From Nonomuraea candida (lineage in GTDB: Bacteria; Actinomycetota; Actinomycetes; Streptosporangiales; Streptosporangiaceae), in the NCBI RefSeq assembly GCF_000725485.1, contig NZ_JOAG01000042.1:72899-136898 (forward strand): a stretch of 64,000 nt of DNA, given 5' to 3'. This document shows, piece by piece, positions 51,205-59,342 of the stretch (position 1 is the first letter of the stretch; each line of letters starts with the position of its first letter). Position numbers and translations under genes: made by a program. The notes under the pieces are model-generated. The model searched no databases. It was not told the origin of the DNA and was given only the letters and a program-made list of their open reading frames with translations.

Positions 51205-52455
51205 TCATGACAGCACGCGATCAGGACTGTCCAGCCAGACCCGCTGTCCCGCGGGCGCGACCGTCATGCCGAACCGCTCGCGGCCGGGCTCGCCCCAGGC
51301 CACCCACCGGAAGTAGGCCTCGACGACCTCCTCCCACAACGGCCGCTCCCCCACCTGATAGACCTCGAACTCCTCATCCCCGGGCCGCCACTTCACCGTC
51401 CCCCACGAATACGGATCATCCGGGTCGGACAACCACAACCGGAACAGCTCCCCGTCCTCGTCCCGGCCGACCGCACTCGCCGACGTGAGCCCGGTCAACG
51501 CCGAGATCGCCAGCCCCGCGCCGGCCGGGGCGTACCCGATCGTGCGCGGATCGACGGACGTGGCCAGCCACCGCCTGTCCTCCGGGCGCCGCGCGGCCCG
51601 CCCCTCCGGCTCCCGCTGGGAGCGCATCCTCATGTACGCCGCCGGACCGGGAAACCGGCCGTGCGCGATGCCGTCCGGCATCACCACCAGCCGCAGCGCC
51701 AAGCCGTCACCGAAGCCGGGATCATACGGCAGCACGATCACCCCGCCCGGCCGGGTCTGCGCGACCCACGCGTGGGGCACGTGACGGATGCCGCAGCTGA
51801 CGTGCACCCGGTCGAAGGGCGCCCGCTCCGGACATCCCTCCGCGCCGTCGCCCCGCACCAGGTGCGGCCGGCCCCCGATCGCCGCCAGGTTCCCGACCGC
51901 CTGCCCCACCACCGTCGCGAGGTCCCCGGCCGCCTGCTCCGCCACCGCCGCCAGATTCCTGCCCGCCTGCTCCGCCACCGCCGCCAGATTCCTGCCCGCC
52001 TGCTCCGCCACCGCCGCGTCCACCTCGACGGACGTCACCGCGCCCGCCGGACCGGCCAACCGGCACAGCAGCGCGGCCGTCCACCCGGTGCCCGTGCCCA
52101 CCTCCAGCACGCGGTGCCCGGGCTCGACGGCCAGCCACTCCAGCAGGTCCGCGACGGTGCTCGGCGCGGAGAGCGACGAGGTGTAGTCGCCCGTCCCGTC
52201 CCGGAGGTCGGTGGCGCCGTCGTCGAGCTGGGTGATGACCGGGGTGTCGGCGTAGGCGGCGGCCTCCCAGTCCCGCGGGTCGGCCTCCCGGTCGATGACG
52301 CGTACGCCGCCGTCGTCCGTGGTCACCAGCGCGACCTGCGGTACGAACAGGTGGCGGGGCACGGCGCGGAAGGCGTCACGTACCCGCTCGCCGGGAGAAG
52401 AGACGGCGCCGACCGCGCGGAGCATCGCCTCCACCCGCTCGAGGTGAGCGGTCAC
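51205..52455 (-). CDS. Protein isoaspartyl methyltransferase homologue with C-terminal extension (RiPP-type)
   Basis: 416 aa. PIMT core: FRAVPRHLFVPQ, DTPVITQLDDG, YTSSLSAPSTVADLLEWL (the SxS substrate loop), and SAM motif HRVLEVGTGTGWTAALL at 116-130. About 180 residues follow the core, as in PIMT homologues of graspetide and imiditide clusters. Residues about 147-193 carry 11-residue repeats (AEQAGRNLAAV). GTG 52455 follows AGGGG and overlaps the stop of the 61-aa peptide gene (GTGA), so the enzyme and peptide are co-translated. In imiditides such an enzyme methylates one Asp of a basic precursor, which then closes to aspartimide. Applying that here is inference from architecture. Confidence 0.88.
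   Translation of the reverse strand: MTAHLERVEAMLRAVGAVSSPGERVRDAFRAVPRHLFVPQVALVTTDDGGVRVIDREADPRDWEAAAYADTPVITQLDDGATDLRDGTGDYTSSLSAPSTVADLLEWLAVEPGHRVLEVGTGTGWTAALLCRLAGPAGAVTSVEVDAAVAEQAGRNLAAVAEQAGRNLAAVAEQAAGDLATVVGQAVGNLAAIGGRPHLVRGDGAEGCPERAPFDRVHVSCGIRHVPHAWVAQTRPGGVIVLPYDPGFGDGLALRLVVMPDGIAHGRFPGPAAYMRMRSQREPEGRAARRPEDRRWLATSVDPRTIGYAPAGAGLAISALTGLTSASAVGRDEDGELFRLWLSDPDDPYSWGTVKWRPGDEEFEVYQVGERPLWEEVVEAYFRWVAWGEPGRERFGMTVAPAGQRVWLDSPDRVLS
51931..52019 (-). repeat. 33-bp tandem repeat in the methyltransferase gene
   Basis: Two perfect 33-bp units (51931-51963, 51964-51996) plus a partial third, with decayed copies on the other side; in frame, inside the SAM-binding fold. Confidence 0.88.
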
Positions 52456-52637
52456 GTCCCCTGCCCGTCCTTGCCGCCGCCCTCGCCACCCGCATCGCCC
52501 TTCCCACCCGCGTCGCCCCCGCCCCCCGCGTTGCCCTTGCCTCCGCCATGCCGCCCGCCGCGCTGGCTGTCGCCCGTAGGCGCGCCCGGCTTGAACGGCT
52601 CGTCCCGCTTCTGTCCGCCCTGGTGCTTGCCGCCCAT
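52452..52637 (-). CDS. Basic Gly-rich 61-aa peptide, candidate imiditide-type precursor
   Basis: Strong Shine-Dalgarno GGAGGAGG 5 nt before ATG 52637. The peptide starts MGGKHQGGQKRDEPFKPGAP, has D23 in TGDSQRGGRHGGG, then a Gly/Lys/Asp-rich tail ending KDGQGT. It is highly basic, with five Asp (12, 23, 42, 48, 57); Asp23-Ser and Asp57-Gly are the chemically best aspartimide sites. The stop overlaps the methyltransferase start. A tiny cationic peptide coupled to a lone PIMT homologue is exactly the described imiditide gene pair (known from Nonomuraea). No leader-cleavage enzyme or transporter is adjacent. Confidence 0.72.
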   Translation of the reverse strand: MGGKHQGGQKRDEPFKPGAPTGDSQRGGRHGGGKGNAGGGGDAGGKGDAGGEGGGKDGQGT

Positions 52638-52783
52638 ACGTCCTCCTCCGCGCGAGCAGTCGCCCGTTCGTCATCACCAGGGAGCAGCATCACTCCCTGT
52701 GCGGCCATCGTCACCCATGGGGGCGGCCCGGACCCAGCGCATCCGTTGTCCACGAATTGTCGACGCGCTGGCGTCGCCACCGG

Positions 52784-54001
52784 TCAGGATTCGGGCAGGA
52801 GCGACAGCAGCGCGCGGTGATAGGCCGCCTGGACGGGCGGGATCGAATCCAGCCGGATCCGCTCATCGGTGGCGTGCAGGCCCCGGTAGTCGACCCCGAA
52901 CCCGGCGACGGCGGGGATGCCGAACCCTGCCAGGTAGTTGCCGATGTTGGAAGGTCCCGCCACCTTGGGCCGAGGACTGAGCCCCACGGCGTGCGCCGCC
53001 GCCAGCACCGCCGCGCGCAGCGGCTCATCCGCCGGCAGCGCGAAGGCCGGCCAGCGCGTGGTGACGTCCAGACCGGTCGAGGACGTGCCCGGCCAGGCCG
53101 CGTCCAGCTCGGCGAGCGTCGAACGCAGCAGCTCCAGGGCCTCCTCCGCCCCGAGCGCCGGGGTGAGACGCACATCGACGTGCAGCACGCACAGGTCCGG
53201 CACGGTCGAGTACCCCTCGCCACCGTTGACCGCGGTGACGGTCAGCTTCGGCGGCAACGGAAACTCGGCCCCACCCGGCCCCGGCAGCGGCACCGCGTGC
53301 AGCCGGGAGATCGCCTCGGCCGCCTTGACGACGGCCGACGGCGTGACCTTGCTGCCGCCCGAGTGCGAGGCGACACCATGCACCCGTACCTGAACCCGCA
53401 GCACCCCACGCCCGCCCGTGACGACGTGCTCCAGCCCGGGATAGCCGATCGCCACCCCGTCCACGCGGTCCGGCGCGGCCGATCCCTCGAAGTAGGCCCT
53501 GGCGCCGCCGAAGGCGCCCGTGTGCTCATCGACGTCGAACAGCAGGACCACGCTGCCGCACCAGGAGCGAGCCGCCTCCCGGAGCCGGGCGGCGACGTGG
53601 GCGAAGATCGCCGCCCCCGCCTTGGAGTCCGCGGCCCCCCGCCCGTGCAACCAGCCACCGTCGATCGTCGCCGAGGTGGGCGGCCAGGCCCAGGCGGCCT
53701 CGTCGCCGAAGGGCGCGGTGTCCAGGCAGGCGTCCAGCACGTAGCGGGGGCCAGGCCCCGCGCCGCTGACCTCGCACACCAGCGCGACCGTCTCCCCGTC
53801 CGCCCGGGCCAGCGGAACGTACGGCATATCGTGCGCGGCCAGCCAGTCCGACATGCACTCCAGCACGGGTTCGTACGGGTCGACGCCACCCCGGCTGGGG
53901 ACGCGCACCAGCTCCCGCGTCAGCCGGATCACGCTGTCGTGGTCCTGGTGCGACGCGCGCACCGGATCCGTCTCCGGCATCTTCTCGGCACGCCTGCGCA
54001 T
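52784..54001 (-). CDS. M20-family peptidase/deacylase-like protein
   Basis: 405 aa. M20 landmarks: LDACLDTAPFG where the usual metal motif is HxD (here C92-L-D94), GRGAADSKAGAA with D125, FDVDEHTG with E159 as catalytic base, and H213 in VASHSGG in the lid/dimerisation domain. Cys in place of the first His is unusual. Such enzymes cleave dipeptides, acyl-amino acids or carbamoyl groups. ATG 54001 is 6 bp after the regulator stop, so the two form an operon. No signal peptide. Confidence 0.88.
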   Translation of the reverse strand: MRRRAEKMPETDPVRASHQDHDSVIRLTRELVRVPSRGGVDPYEPVLECMSDWLAAHDMPYVPLARADGETVALVCEVSGAGPGPRYVLDACLDTAPFGDEAAWAWPPTSATIDGGWLHGRGAADSKAGAAIFAHVAARLREAARSWCGSVVLLFDVDEHTGAFGGARAYFEGSAAPDRVDGVAIGYPGLEHVVTGGRGVLRVQVRVHGVASHSGGSKVTPSAVVKAAEAISRLHAVPLPGPGGAEFPLPPKLTVTAVNGGEGYSTVPDLCVLHVDVRLTPALGAEEALELLRSTLAELDAAWPGTSSTGLDVTTRWPAFALPADEPLRAAVLAAAHAVGLSPRPKVAGPSNIGNYLAGFGIPAVAGFGVDYRGLHATDERIRLDSIPPVQAAYHRALLSLLPES

Positions 54002-54007
54002 GTGGCC

Positions 54008-54796
54008 TCACCAGCTCCGTTCCGGCAGCCGCACACCCAGGGCGCTCAGCTCCTCCGCCGTCTCGACCCGGCGTGCGGCCGCGTACACCTGCCTGCCGTG
54101 ATCCAGCAGCCTCGTCGCCGGCTCCGACCCCAGCACCACCCCCGAGTCGAACGCCTCATGCGAGGTCAGCGACGGAATCGGCACCACGGCCATCCGCTCG
54201 CTGGCGCAGAACCACCGCTCGGGCATCGCCGCGGTGTCCTCCACCAGCCCCAGGTGCAGCGTCTTGACCCCTCGGCCGCGATCACGCGGATCACGCAGCC
54301 GCAGCAGCCGGAGCAGGTGCTCCTGCAACAGCCGGTGGTGCGGCGGCCCGAACAGCACGCGGTAGTAGACCAGCCCCGGCCGCTCCGCCAGCACCGCCTC
54401 GGTCGCCTCCAGATACGCCGGATCACGCGAGCGGGACCCCGTCACCACCAGGCACCGCCGAGCGCCCTTGACCGTCGCGAGCATCGCCTGCTGCAACTCG
54501 TCGAACCCGGCCAGCAACCTCGCCCCGGCCTGAGCCGACACCTGATCGTCCTGGAACGCGAACAACTCCTGGGGCGTGCACCCGTAGATCTCGCACAAGG
54601 TCTTGCGATGACCGATGCTCGTGGTGTGCCGGCCCAGCTCCCACCCCGACACCATGCTCGGCGTCACCCCCGACTGCCCGCCCGGCGTCCGCAGGTCGAT
54701 CTCCTCGACCACGTTCTCCAACGTCCAGTTACGCGCCAGCCGAGCCCGCCGCAGAGGCGACGCCTCCCGCCCCCAACGCACCGAACCGCGAGCCAT
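54008..54796 (-). CDS. XRE-family HTH regulator with C-terminal sensory domain
   Basis: 262 aa. HTH in LRRARLARNWTLENVVEEIDL and GVTPSMVSGWELGRH, followed by a domain (DELQQAMLATVKGARRCLVVTGSRSRDPAYLEATEAVL in parts, FCASERMAVVPIPSLTSHEAFDSGVVLG) seen in actinomycete regulators and reminiscent of a degenerate PLD fold. ATG 54796 gives MARGSVRWGREASPLRRAR. Upstream partner of the M20 gene. Confidence 0.85.
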   Translation of the reverse strand: MARGSVRWGREASPLRRARLARNWTLENVVEEIDLRTPGGQSGVTPSMVSGWELGRHTTSIGHRKTLCEIYGCTPQELFAFQDDQVSAQAGARLLAGFDELQQAMLATVKGARRCLVVTGSRSRDPAYLEATEAVLAERPGLVYYRVLFGPPHHRLLQEHLLRLLRLRDPRDRGRGVKTLHLGLVEDTAAMPERWFCASERMAVVPIPSLTSHEAFDSGVVLGSEPATRLLDHGRQVYAAARRVETAEELSALGVRLPERSW

Positions 54797-54931
54797 CCCC
54801 AACCACCCTCCCGCCCAGGCACCGACAGCCCTGATGATGCCGCGTAATCCCACTCCAGACAGGCAGGTCCGCATCATCGAGGGCCGGCAGAGGGCAACCC
54901 GGTGACATGAACGCGATTCCCAGCACCCGGA

Positions 54932-54991
54932 GCCGCCTTCATCACCGGCCAGTCCCTGCATGTCGACGGCGTCTGGCTGCTTCACGGACCG
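54932..54991 (+). pseudogene. C-terminal remnant of an SDR dehydrogenase
   Basis: Reads AAFITGQSLHVDGVWLLHGP, the end of a short-chain dehydrogenase (ITGQ..HVDG motif), with no upstream domain and no stop of its own. It is stranded between an XRE gene and the NUDIX gene. A relic of a deletion or insertion at this place, near the boundary of the lower-GC island. Confidence 0.65.
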
Positions 54992-55020
54992 AACGCCCCC
55001 ACCTTGAGAGGATGCTCGTC

Positions 55021-55488
55021 ATGCGCGACCGAGTCCGTGCCATCCTGATCACAGACGATGACCACCTGCTCACCATCAAACGCATCAAACCAGGCCAGAC
55101 CCCGTACTGGGTGCTGCCGGGCGGCGGCATCGAGCCCGACGACCTCTCCCTGGAGGCGGCACTGCACCGCGAACTTCGCGAGGAACTCGCAGGCGAGGCT
55201 GGCATTCACGCCCTCATACACATCCTGGCGACCGAGGGCGGCCGGGAGTACTTCTTCCTCGCCCGCATCCGCCAGTGGAACTTCGCCAACCGCACCGGCC
55301 CCGAATTCGCCGAAGCGGACCGCGGCCAGTACCTCCTTGAGAGGATTCCCCTCACCAGAGAGGGCATCGGCTCCATCACGCTGCAGCCACCGCAGCTCGC
55401 CGACTTCCTTCGTTCGCGGCTGGCCCAGGCCGGAGATGTGTTCGCCCTACCCGACTTGCGGGCTGCGCAGCCGGGCGAACATCGCTAA
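55021..55488 (+). CDS. NUDIX hydrolase
   Basis: 155 aa. NUDIX box in PGGGIEPDDLSLEAALHREL followed by REELAGEAG; preceded by YWVLPG. It hydrolyses a nucleoside diphosphate derivative; substrate unpredictable. ATG 55021 is 9 nt after GAGAGG; ATG 55012 is closer to that RBS and less likely. The gene directly follows the SDR remnant and is the last gene before GC content falls. Confidence 0.92.
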   Translation: MRDRVRAILITDDDHLLTIKRIKPGQTPYWVLPGGGIEPDDLSLEAALHRELREELAGEAGIHALIHILATEGGREYFFLARIRQWNFANRTGPEFAEADRGQYLLERIPLTREGIGSITLQPPQLADFLRSRLAQAGDVFALPDLRAAQPGEHR

Positions 55489-55751
55489 CGCTTGGACTGT
55501 CCAACTTGGAGCACCTGGTGGCGCGACCCCAACATCTGGCTACAGCGGCTCGCGATCTCGAGCTAGCAACGCGCTTGACGTGGGACGCTGCCCGTTCCCT
55601 CGCAAGCGGTCCGGTCCAGCATTCCGACGCTCTGGGCCTAGCCACCGGCATCAACGGTCAACACATCGCGGATGAGGACGCCCTATGACTCTTGCCGTCT
55701 TGGATGGCATCAGCTAGATATGTGATCTTCCTATCTCTTCGAGGACCTCCT
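55489..55751 (+). other. 263-bp gap at the left edge of the defence island
   Basis: GC falls here. A 60-codon frame from TTG 55506 to 55688 (MEHLVARPQHLATAARDLEL...) has no RBS and no known family, so I leave it uncalled. The right end holds the helicase promoter. Confidence 0.4.
55692..55720 (+). promoter_or_regulatory. Promoter of the PLD-helicase gene
   Basis: -35 TTGCCG (55692-55697), 17-bp spacer, -10 TAGATA (55715-55720); about 32 bp before the ATG at 55752. Confidence 0.65.
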
Positions 55752-58700
55752 ATGACCAACGCTCCAGTCCCGGGTCTGTACGACTCGCTACTCACCGGCA
55801 CGCTCGATGCGAAGGTCAAAGCCTGGCGGCAAGCCGGCCACCTGGTCGAGATATCGAAGATCGATGCCGAAGAGGTTGCCCATCTACTGGGCCGTTTCGT
55901 CGGTGAAACGGTAGCGCGAGCCCTCGCTGAGCTGAAAGGCCACCCAGACCAGCAGATTGCCCTAGCTAACCGCCTGCTGGACCAACTCACCGAGCGGGAG
56001 ACGATCGTAGAGGGGCCAAATCAGCTCCTGTCGATTGTGCGGAACGTCCCGGGAGCGGCCGCTCCACGTCGGCCGCTGACTTCGCTATCGGAAGCGGCCC
56101 TTTTGACCAACGCCCGCGAGGACCCGAATCTGGCGCACGAACTGGCGGCCGAGCTCGCAAGTGCCGATCGAGTGAATCTGCTGTGCGCGTTCGTGAAGTG
56201 GTCAGGACTGCGTATTTTGGAGAAGCCGTTGGCCGAGTTGCGGCATCGGGATGTCCCACTGCGTGTGATTACCACGACTTATATGGGCGCGACCGAACGG
56301 CGGGCGCTAGACCGGCTGGTCAACGATTACGGCGCCGAGGTGAAGATCAGTTATGAGCGCAACTCCACCCGACTGCACGCCAAGGCATGGCTGTTGCGCC
56401 GCAACAGCGGCTTCGACACCGCCTATGTCGGCAGCTCTAACCTTTCTCGCGCGGCGCTGCTGGACGGGCTGGAATGGAACGTTCGATTGTCGTCAGTGAC
56501 CACTGCGCGGCTGCTGGACAAGTTCGAGGCGACCTTCGACTCCTACTGGAACCGGTCCCAGTTCGAGCCGTACAATCCGGCAACTGATGCCGACCGCCTA
56601 GATGAAGCTCTGGCCCGCTCTCAGGCCGGCAAGCAGTTGTTCGACCTCCCCGAGCTCGTACCTCATCCCTTCGACCACCAGCGTGAAATGCTGGCGGACC
56701 TCGACCGGGAGCGCACCATTCACGACCGGCACCGCAACCTGCTGGTTGCCGCGACCGGCACGGGCAAGACCGTGGTGGCCGCGTTCGACTATCGCAACCT
56801 GCAGCAGCGGCTGGGAAGGCAGCCATCGTTGCTGTTCGTGGCACACCGGCGGGAGATCCTGGCCCAGGCGATGCGCACGTATCGGCAAGTGCTGGCCGTA
56901 CCTGACTTCGGTGAGCTGCACGTAGGGGAGCAGAAGTCACAGCACTGGCGACATGTATTCGCCAGCGTGCAATCGCTCACCCGCCGAATCCTGGAGTTTG
57001 AGCCCGGCCACTTCGATGTCGTAGTGATCGACGAGTTCCACCACGCCGCCGCGCCGACCTATCGTCAGATCATCAACCATCTCAAGCCGAAAGAACTGCT
57101 CGGTCTAACCGCTACACCGGAGCGGTCCGATGGCACATACGTGCAGGATGAGTTCTTTGAGCGGCGGATCGCCTCCGAGCTGCGGCTGTGGGATGCGCTC
57201 GATGCAGATTTGCTATGCCCGTTCCATTACTTCGGAATCAACGACGGGACTGACCTATCCGGGGTGAAGTGGACGCGCGGCTCCTACGACGCCGCCGCTC
57301 TCGACGACGTCTTCACCGGCGACGACGCCCGTGCTCGACTGGTGTTCAATGCTGTGCGCGACAAAGTCAGCAACCCCCAGACCATGCGCGGACTTGGCTT
57401 CTGTGTTTCAGTACGGCATGCGCACTATATGGCCGAATTCTTCACGCGACATGGGCTGCCTTCGCTGGCGGTGGATGGATCGACGGAGGAGGGCACCCGA
57501 AAGGCAGCGCTTCGGGCGCTGGCGGACGGAGAGGTCAGGTTCCTGTTCGCGGTGGACCTGTTCAATGAGGGCCTGGACGTGCCTGACGTCGATACTCTGC
57601 TCATGCTGCGGCCCACCGAGAGCGCGACAATCTTTCTGCAGCAGCTTGGGCGAGGGCTCCGCCGTACACCGGAGAAGGATGTGCTAACCGTGCTCGACTT
57701 TGTTGGACAGCACCGTAAGGAGTACCGATTTGCTAACAGGTTCCAGGCGCTAACCGGGTTCTCCAGAGGGCGGCTGGATAAGCAGGCTAGGGACGACTTC
57801 CCGCTGCTGCCATCGGGGAGCCAGATTGTGCTGGATCGGGTGACAAAAGAGCGACTGCTCGCCGATCTTAAGATGCAGCTCGGGGCGACGATCAACACGC
57901 TGTCGAAGGAGATTCGTTCTCTAGCCGAGCTCTCGCTCATCAGATATCTGGAGGAGAGTGGGCGCGACATCAGCGACCTGTACCGCAATCATCGCTATTG
58001 GACCTCACTGCTGCGCCGTACCGGCCTGTTGCCCGGAGAAGGTTCGGCAGTGGAGGAGCAGTTGGGGCGTCGTGTCCGCGCGTTGCTGCACGTGGACGAC
58101 CGGCCCCGTGGCGAAGCCTACGCTCGTCTACTACAGCCCGACAGCCCCCGTTACGGAACGCTGTCTCCCTCTGACCAGGCCTTCGCTCGGATGTTGTTCT
58201 TCTCGTTCTGGCGTGATGGAGGCGGGTTCGCCTCCTACGACGAGGCGCTGGACCAGCTACGTGGCCAGACAGCACTGTGCGATGAGATCAGACAGGTACT
58301 CGCCTATGGCAGCGACCGGCCGCGGTACGTAGCCAAGCCTCTGAAGCTAGATGGAGTGCCACTGGCAGTGAACGCCTCCTACTCCACAGACGAGGCGCTC
58401 GCCGCAATCGGTTGGGCCTCGCTGGATGGCTCGGTGCCGTCAAGCATGCGGGAAGGGGTGGCTTGGAGCCCTGCGTCTCAGTGCGACGCGCTCTTCGTCA
58501 CCTTGCAGAAGAACGAGAAAGAATTCTCACCGCAGACTATGTACCGCGACTACGCCCTTACCTCGCGTCTATTCCACTGGGAATCCCAGAACCGGACTAG
58601 CGCTACCTCGACCACTGGTCGCCGCTACCAAAACCATATGGCGGAGGGCAGCAATGTGCTGCTGTTCACCCGCGAACGTAAGGAAAATGAGCTCGGCCAC

Positions 58701-58832
58701 CCCGAAGCCTTCATCTTCCATGGCAAGGTGCGCTACGTAGAACACCGCGGCGAGCGGCCAATGGGCATCACTTGGCGACTTGATGAAGATATGCCCGCTG
58801 ATTTGTTTCGTCGCGCAGCTATTGCCGGTTAG
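55752..58832 (+). CDS. PLD-like nuclease fused to SF2 helicase, DUF3427 type
   Basis: 1026 aa. An N-terminal region with a PLD/HKD module (H209-A-K in TRLHAKAWLLRR, then YVGSSNLSRAALLDG) is followed by a superfamily 2 helicase: Walker A AATGTGKTVVAA (K339), DEFH box D427-E-F-H430, LTATPERSDG, and motif VI QQLGRGLRRTPEK. The C-terminal third matches DUF3427 proteins (RFANRFQALTGFSRG, GEAFIFHG-like region HPEAFIFHGKVRYVEHRGERPMGITW in part). Such proteins are common in bacterial defence islands, probably acting on invading DNA. ATG 55752 has GAGG 7 nt upstream. Codon use and GC differ from the flanking chromosome. Confidence 0.9.
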   Translation: MTNAPVPGLYDSLLTGTLDAKVKAWRQAGHLVEISKIDAEEVAHLLGRFVGETVARALAELKGHPDQQIALANRLLDQLTERETIVEGPNQLLSIVRNVPGAAAPRRPLTSLSEAALLTNAREDPNLAHELAAELASADRVNLLCAFVKWSGLRILEKPLAELRHRDVPLRVITTTYMGATERRALDRLVNDYGAEVKISYERNSTRLHAKAWLLRRNSGFDTAYVGSSNLSRAALLDGLEWNVRLSSVTTARLLDKFEATFDSYWNRSQFEPYNPATDADRLDEALARSQAGKQLFDLPELVPHPFDHQREMLADLDRERTIHDRHRNLLVAATGTGKTVVAAFDYRNLQQRLGRQPSLLFVAHRREILAQAMRTYRQVLAVPDFGELHVGEQKSQHWRHVFASVQSLTRRILEFEPGHFDVVVIDEFHHAAAPTYRQIINHLKPKELLGLTATPERSDGTYVQDEFFERRIASELRLWDALDADLLCPFHYFGINDGTDLSGVKWTRGSYDAAALDDVFTGDDARARLVFNAVRDKVSNPQTMRGLGFCVSVRHAHYMAEFFTRHGLPSLAVDGSTEEGTRKAALRALADGEVRFLFAVDLFNEGLDVPDVDTLLMLRPTESATIFLQQLGRGLRRTPEKDVLTVLDFVGQHRKEYRFANRFQALTGFSRGRLDKQARDDFPLLPSGSQIVLDRVTKERLLADLKMQLGATINTLSKEIRSLAELSLIRYLEESGRDISDLYRNHRYWTSLLRRTGLLPGEGSAVEEQLGRRVRALLHVDDRPRGEAYARLLQPDSPRYGTLSPSDQAFARMLFFSFWRDGGGFASYDEALDQLRGQTALCDEIRQVLAYGSDRPRYVAKPLKLDGVPLAVNASYSTDEALAAIGWASLDGSVPSSMREGVAWSPASQCDALFVTLQKNEKEFSPQTMYRDYALTSRLFHWESQNRTSATSTTGRRYQNHMAEGSNVLLFTRERKENELGHPEAFIFHGKVRYVEHRGERPMGITWRLDEDMPADLFRRAAIAG

Positions 58833-58900
58833 ATGGGTGATTGCAGGGCAAGAACCGCGAAGGCTTAACATCCAACAAGCGAGTAGCACCAAGGAAATAG

Positions 58901-59206
58901 ATGACAGCTATACCCCCCTGGGGCCGAAACCCCGCAATCCAGTTGAAGACCTACACAGTTACGACCTCAGGTCGAGAACGCGAAGACGGCGAAGCGCCCT
59001 ATACATGGGTACTCGACGCAAGTCACCCTGACGACGCCAAGGCGAAAGGTCTGATCGTTCACCTAAGGGAAGCGCTCGGCATCGACTTGACCGATCTTCA
59101 GTCAGTCAGAAAGGAGTTGGCCGAGCTGCAAATCGAAGAGATTTATGAGGGTCTGCCACTGACGAATTGTCGTTTCCACTGGAACGACATGCGCAGACCT
59201 GGCTGA
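58901..59206 (+). CDS. Small hypothetical partner of the PLD-helicase
   Basis: 101 aa from ATG 58901, with AAGGA upstream, 68 bp after the helicase stop on the same strand. Contains YTWVLDASHPDDAKAKGLIV and HLREALGIDLTDLQSVRKEL, a charged helical protein; no domain recognised. Lower GC, like the helicase gene. Co-transcription with the helicase is likely. Confidence 0.65.
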   Translation: MTAIPPWGRNPAIQLKTYTVTTSGREREDGEAPYTWVLDASHPDDAKAKGLIVHLREALGIDLTDLQSVRKELAELQIEEIYEGLPLTNCRFHWNDMRRPG

Positions 59207-59342
59207 CGCACGAGCAGTTCTTATTCAGCCGCCTAACAGCATGCGGTGCCCGCACACTCATGTCGGCGATCATGCCCCGTTAAGTAGTAACCCCTAGCAC
59301 CCGAACGTAGAACTGAGTGAGCGAGAGCACCTAGTGCAGCCT

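Noticed and set aside
55506..55688. 60-codon ORF between the NUDIX and helicase genes.
   Set aside because: TTG start without an RBS, no recognisable family, and it ends where the helicase promoter begins.
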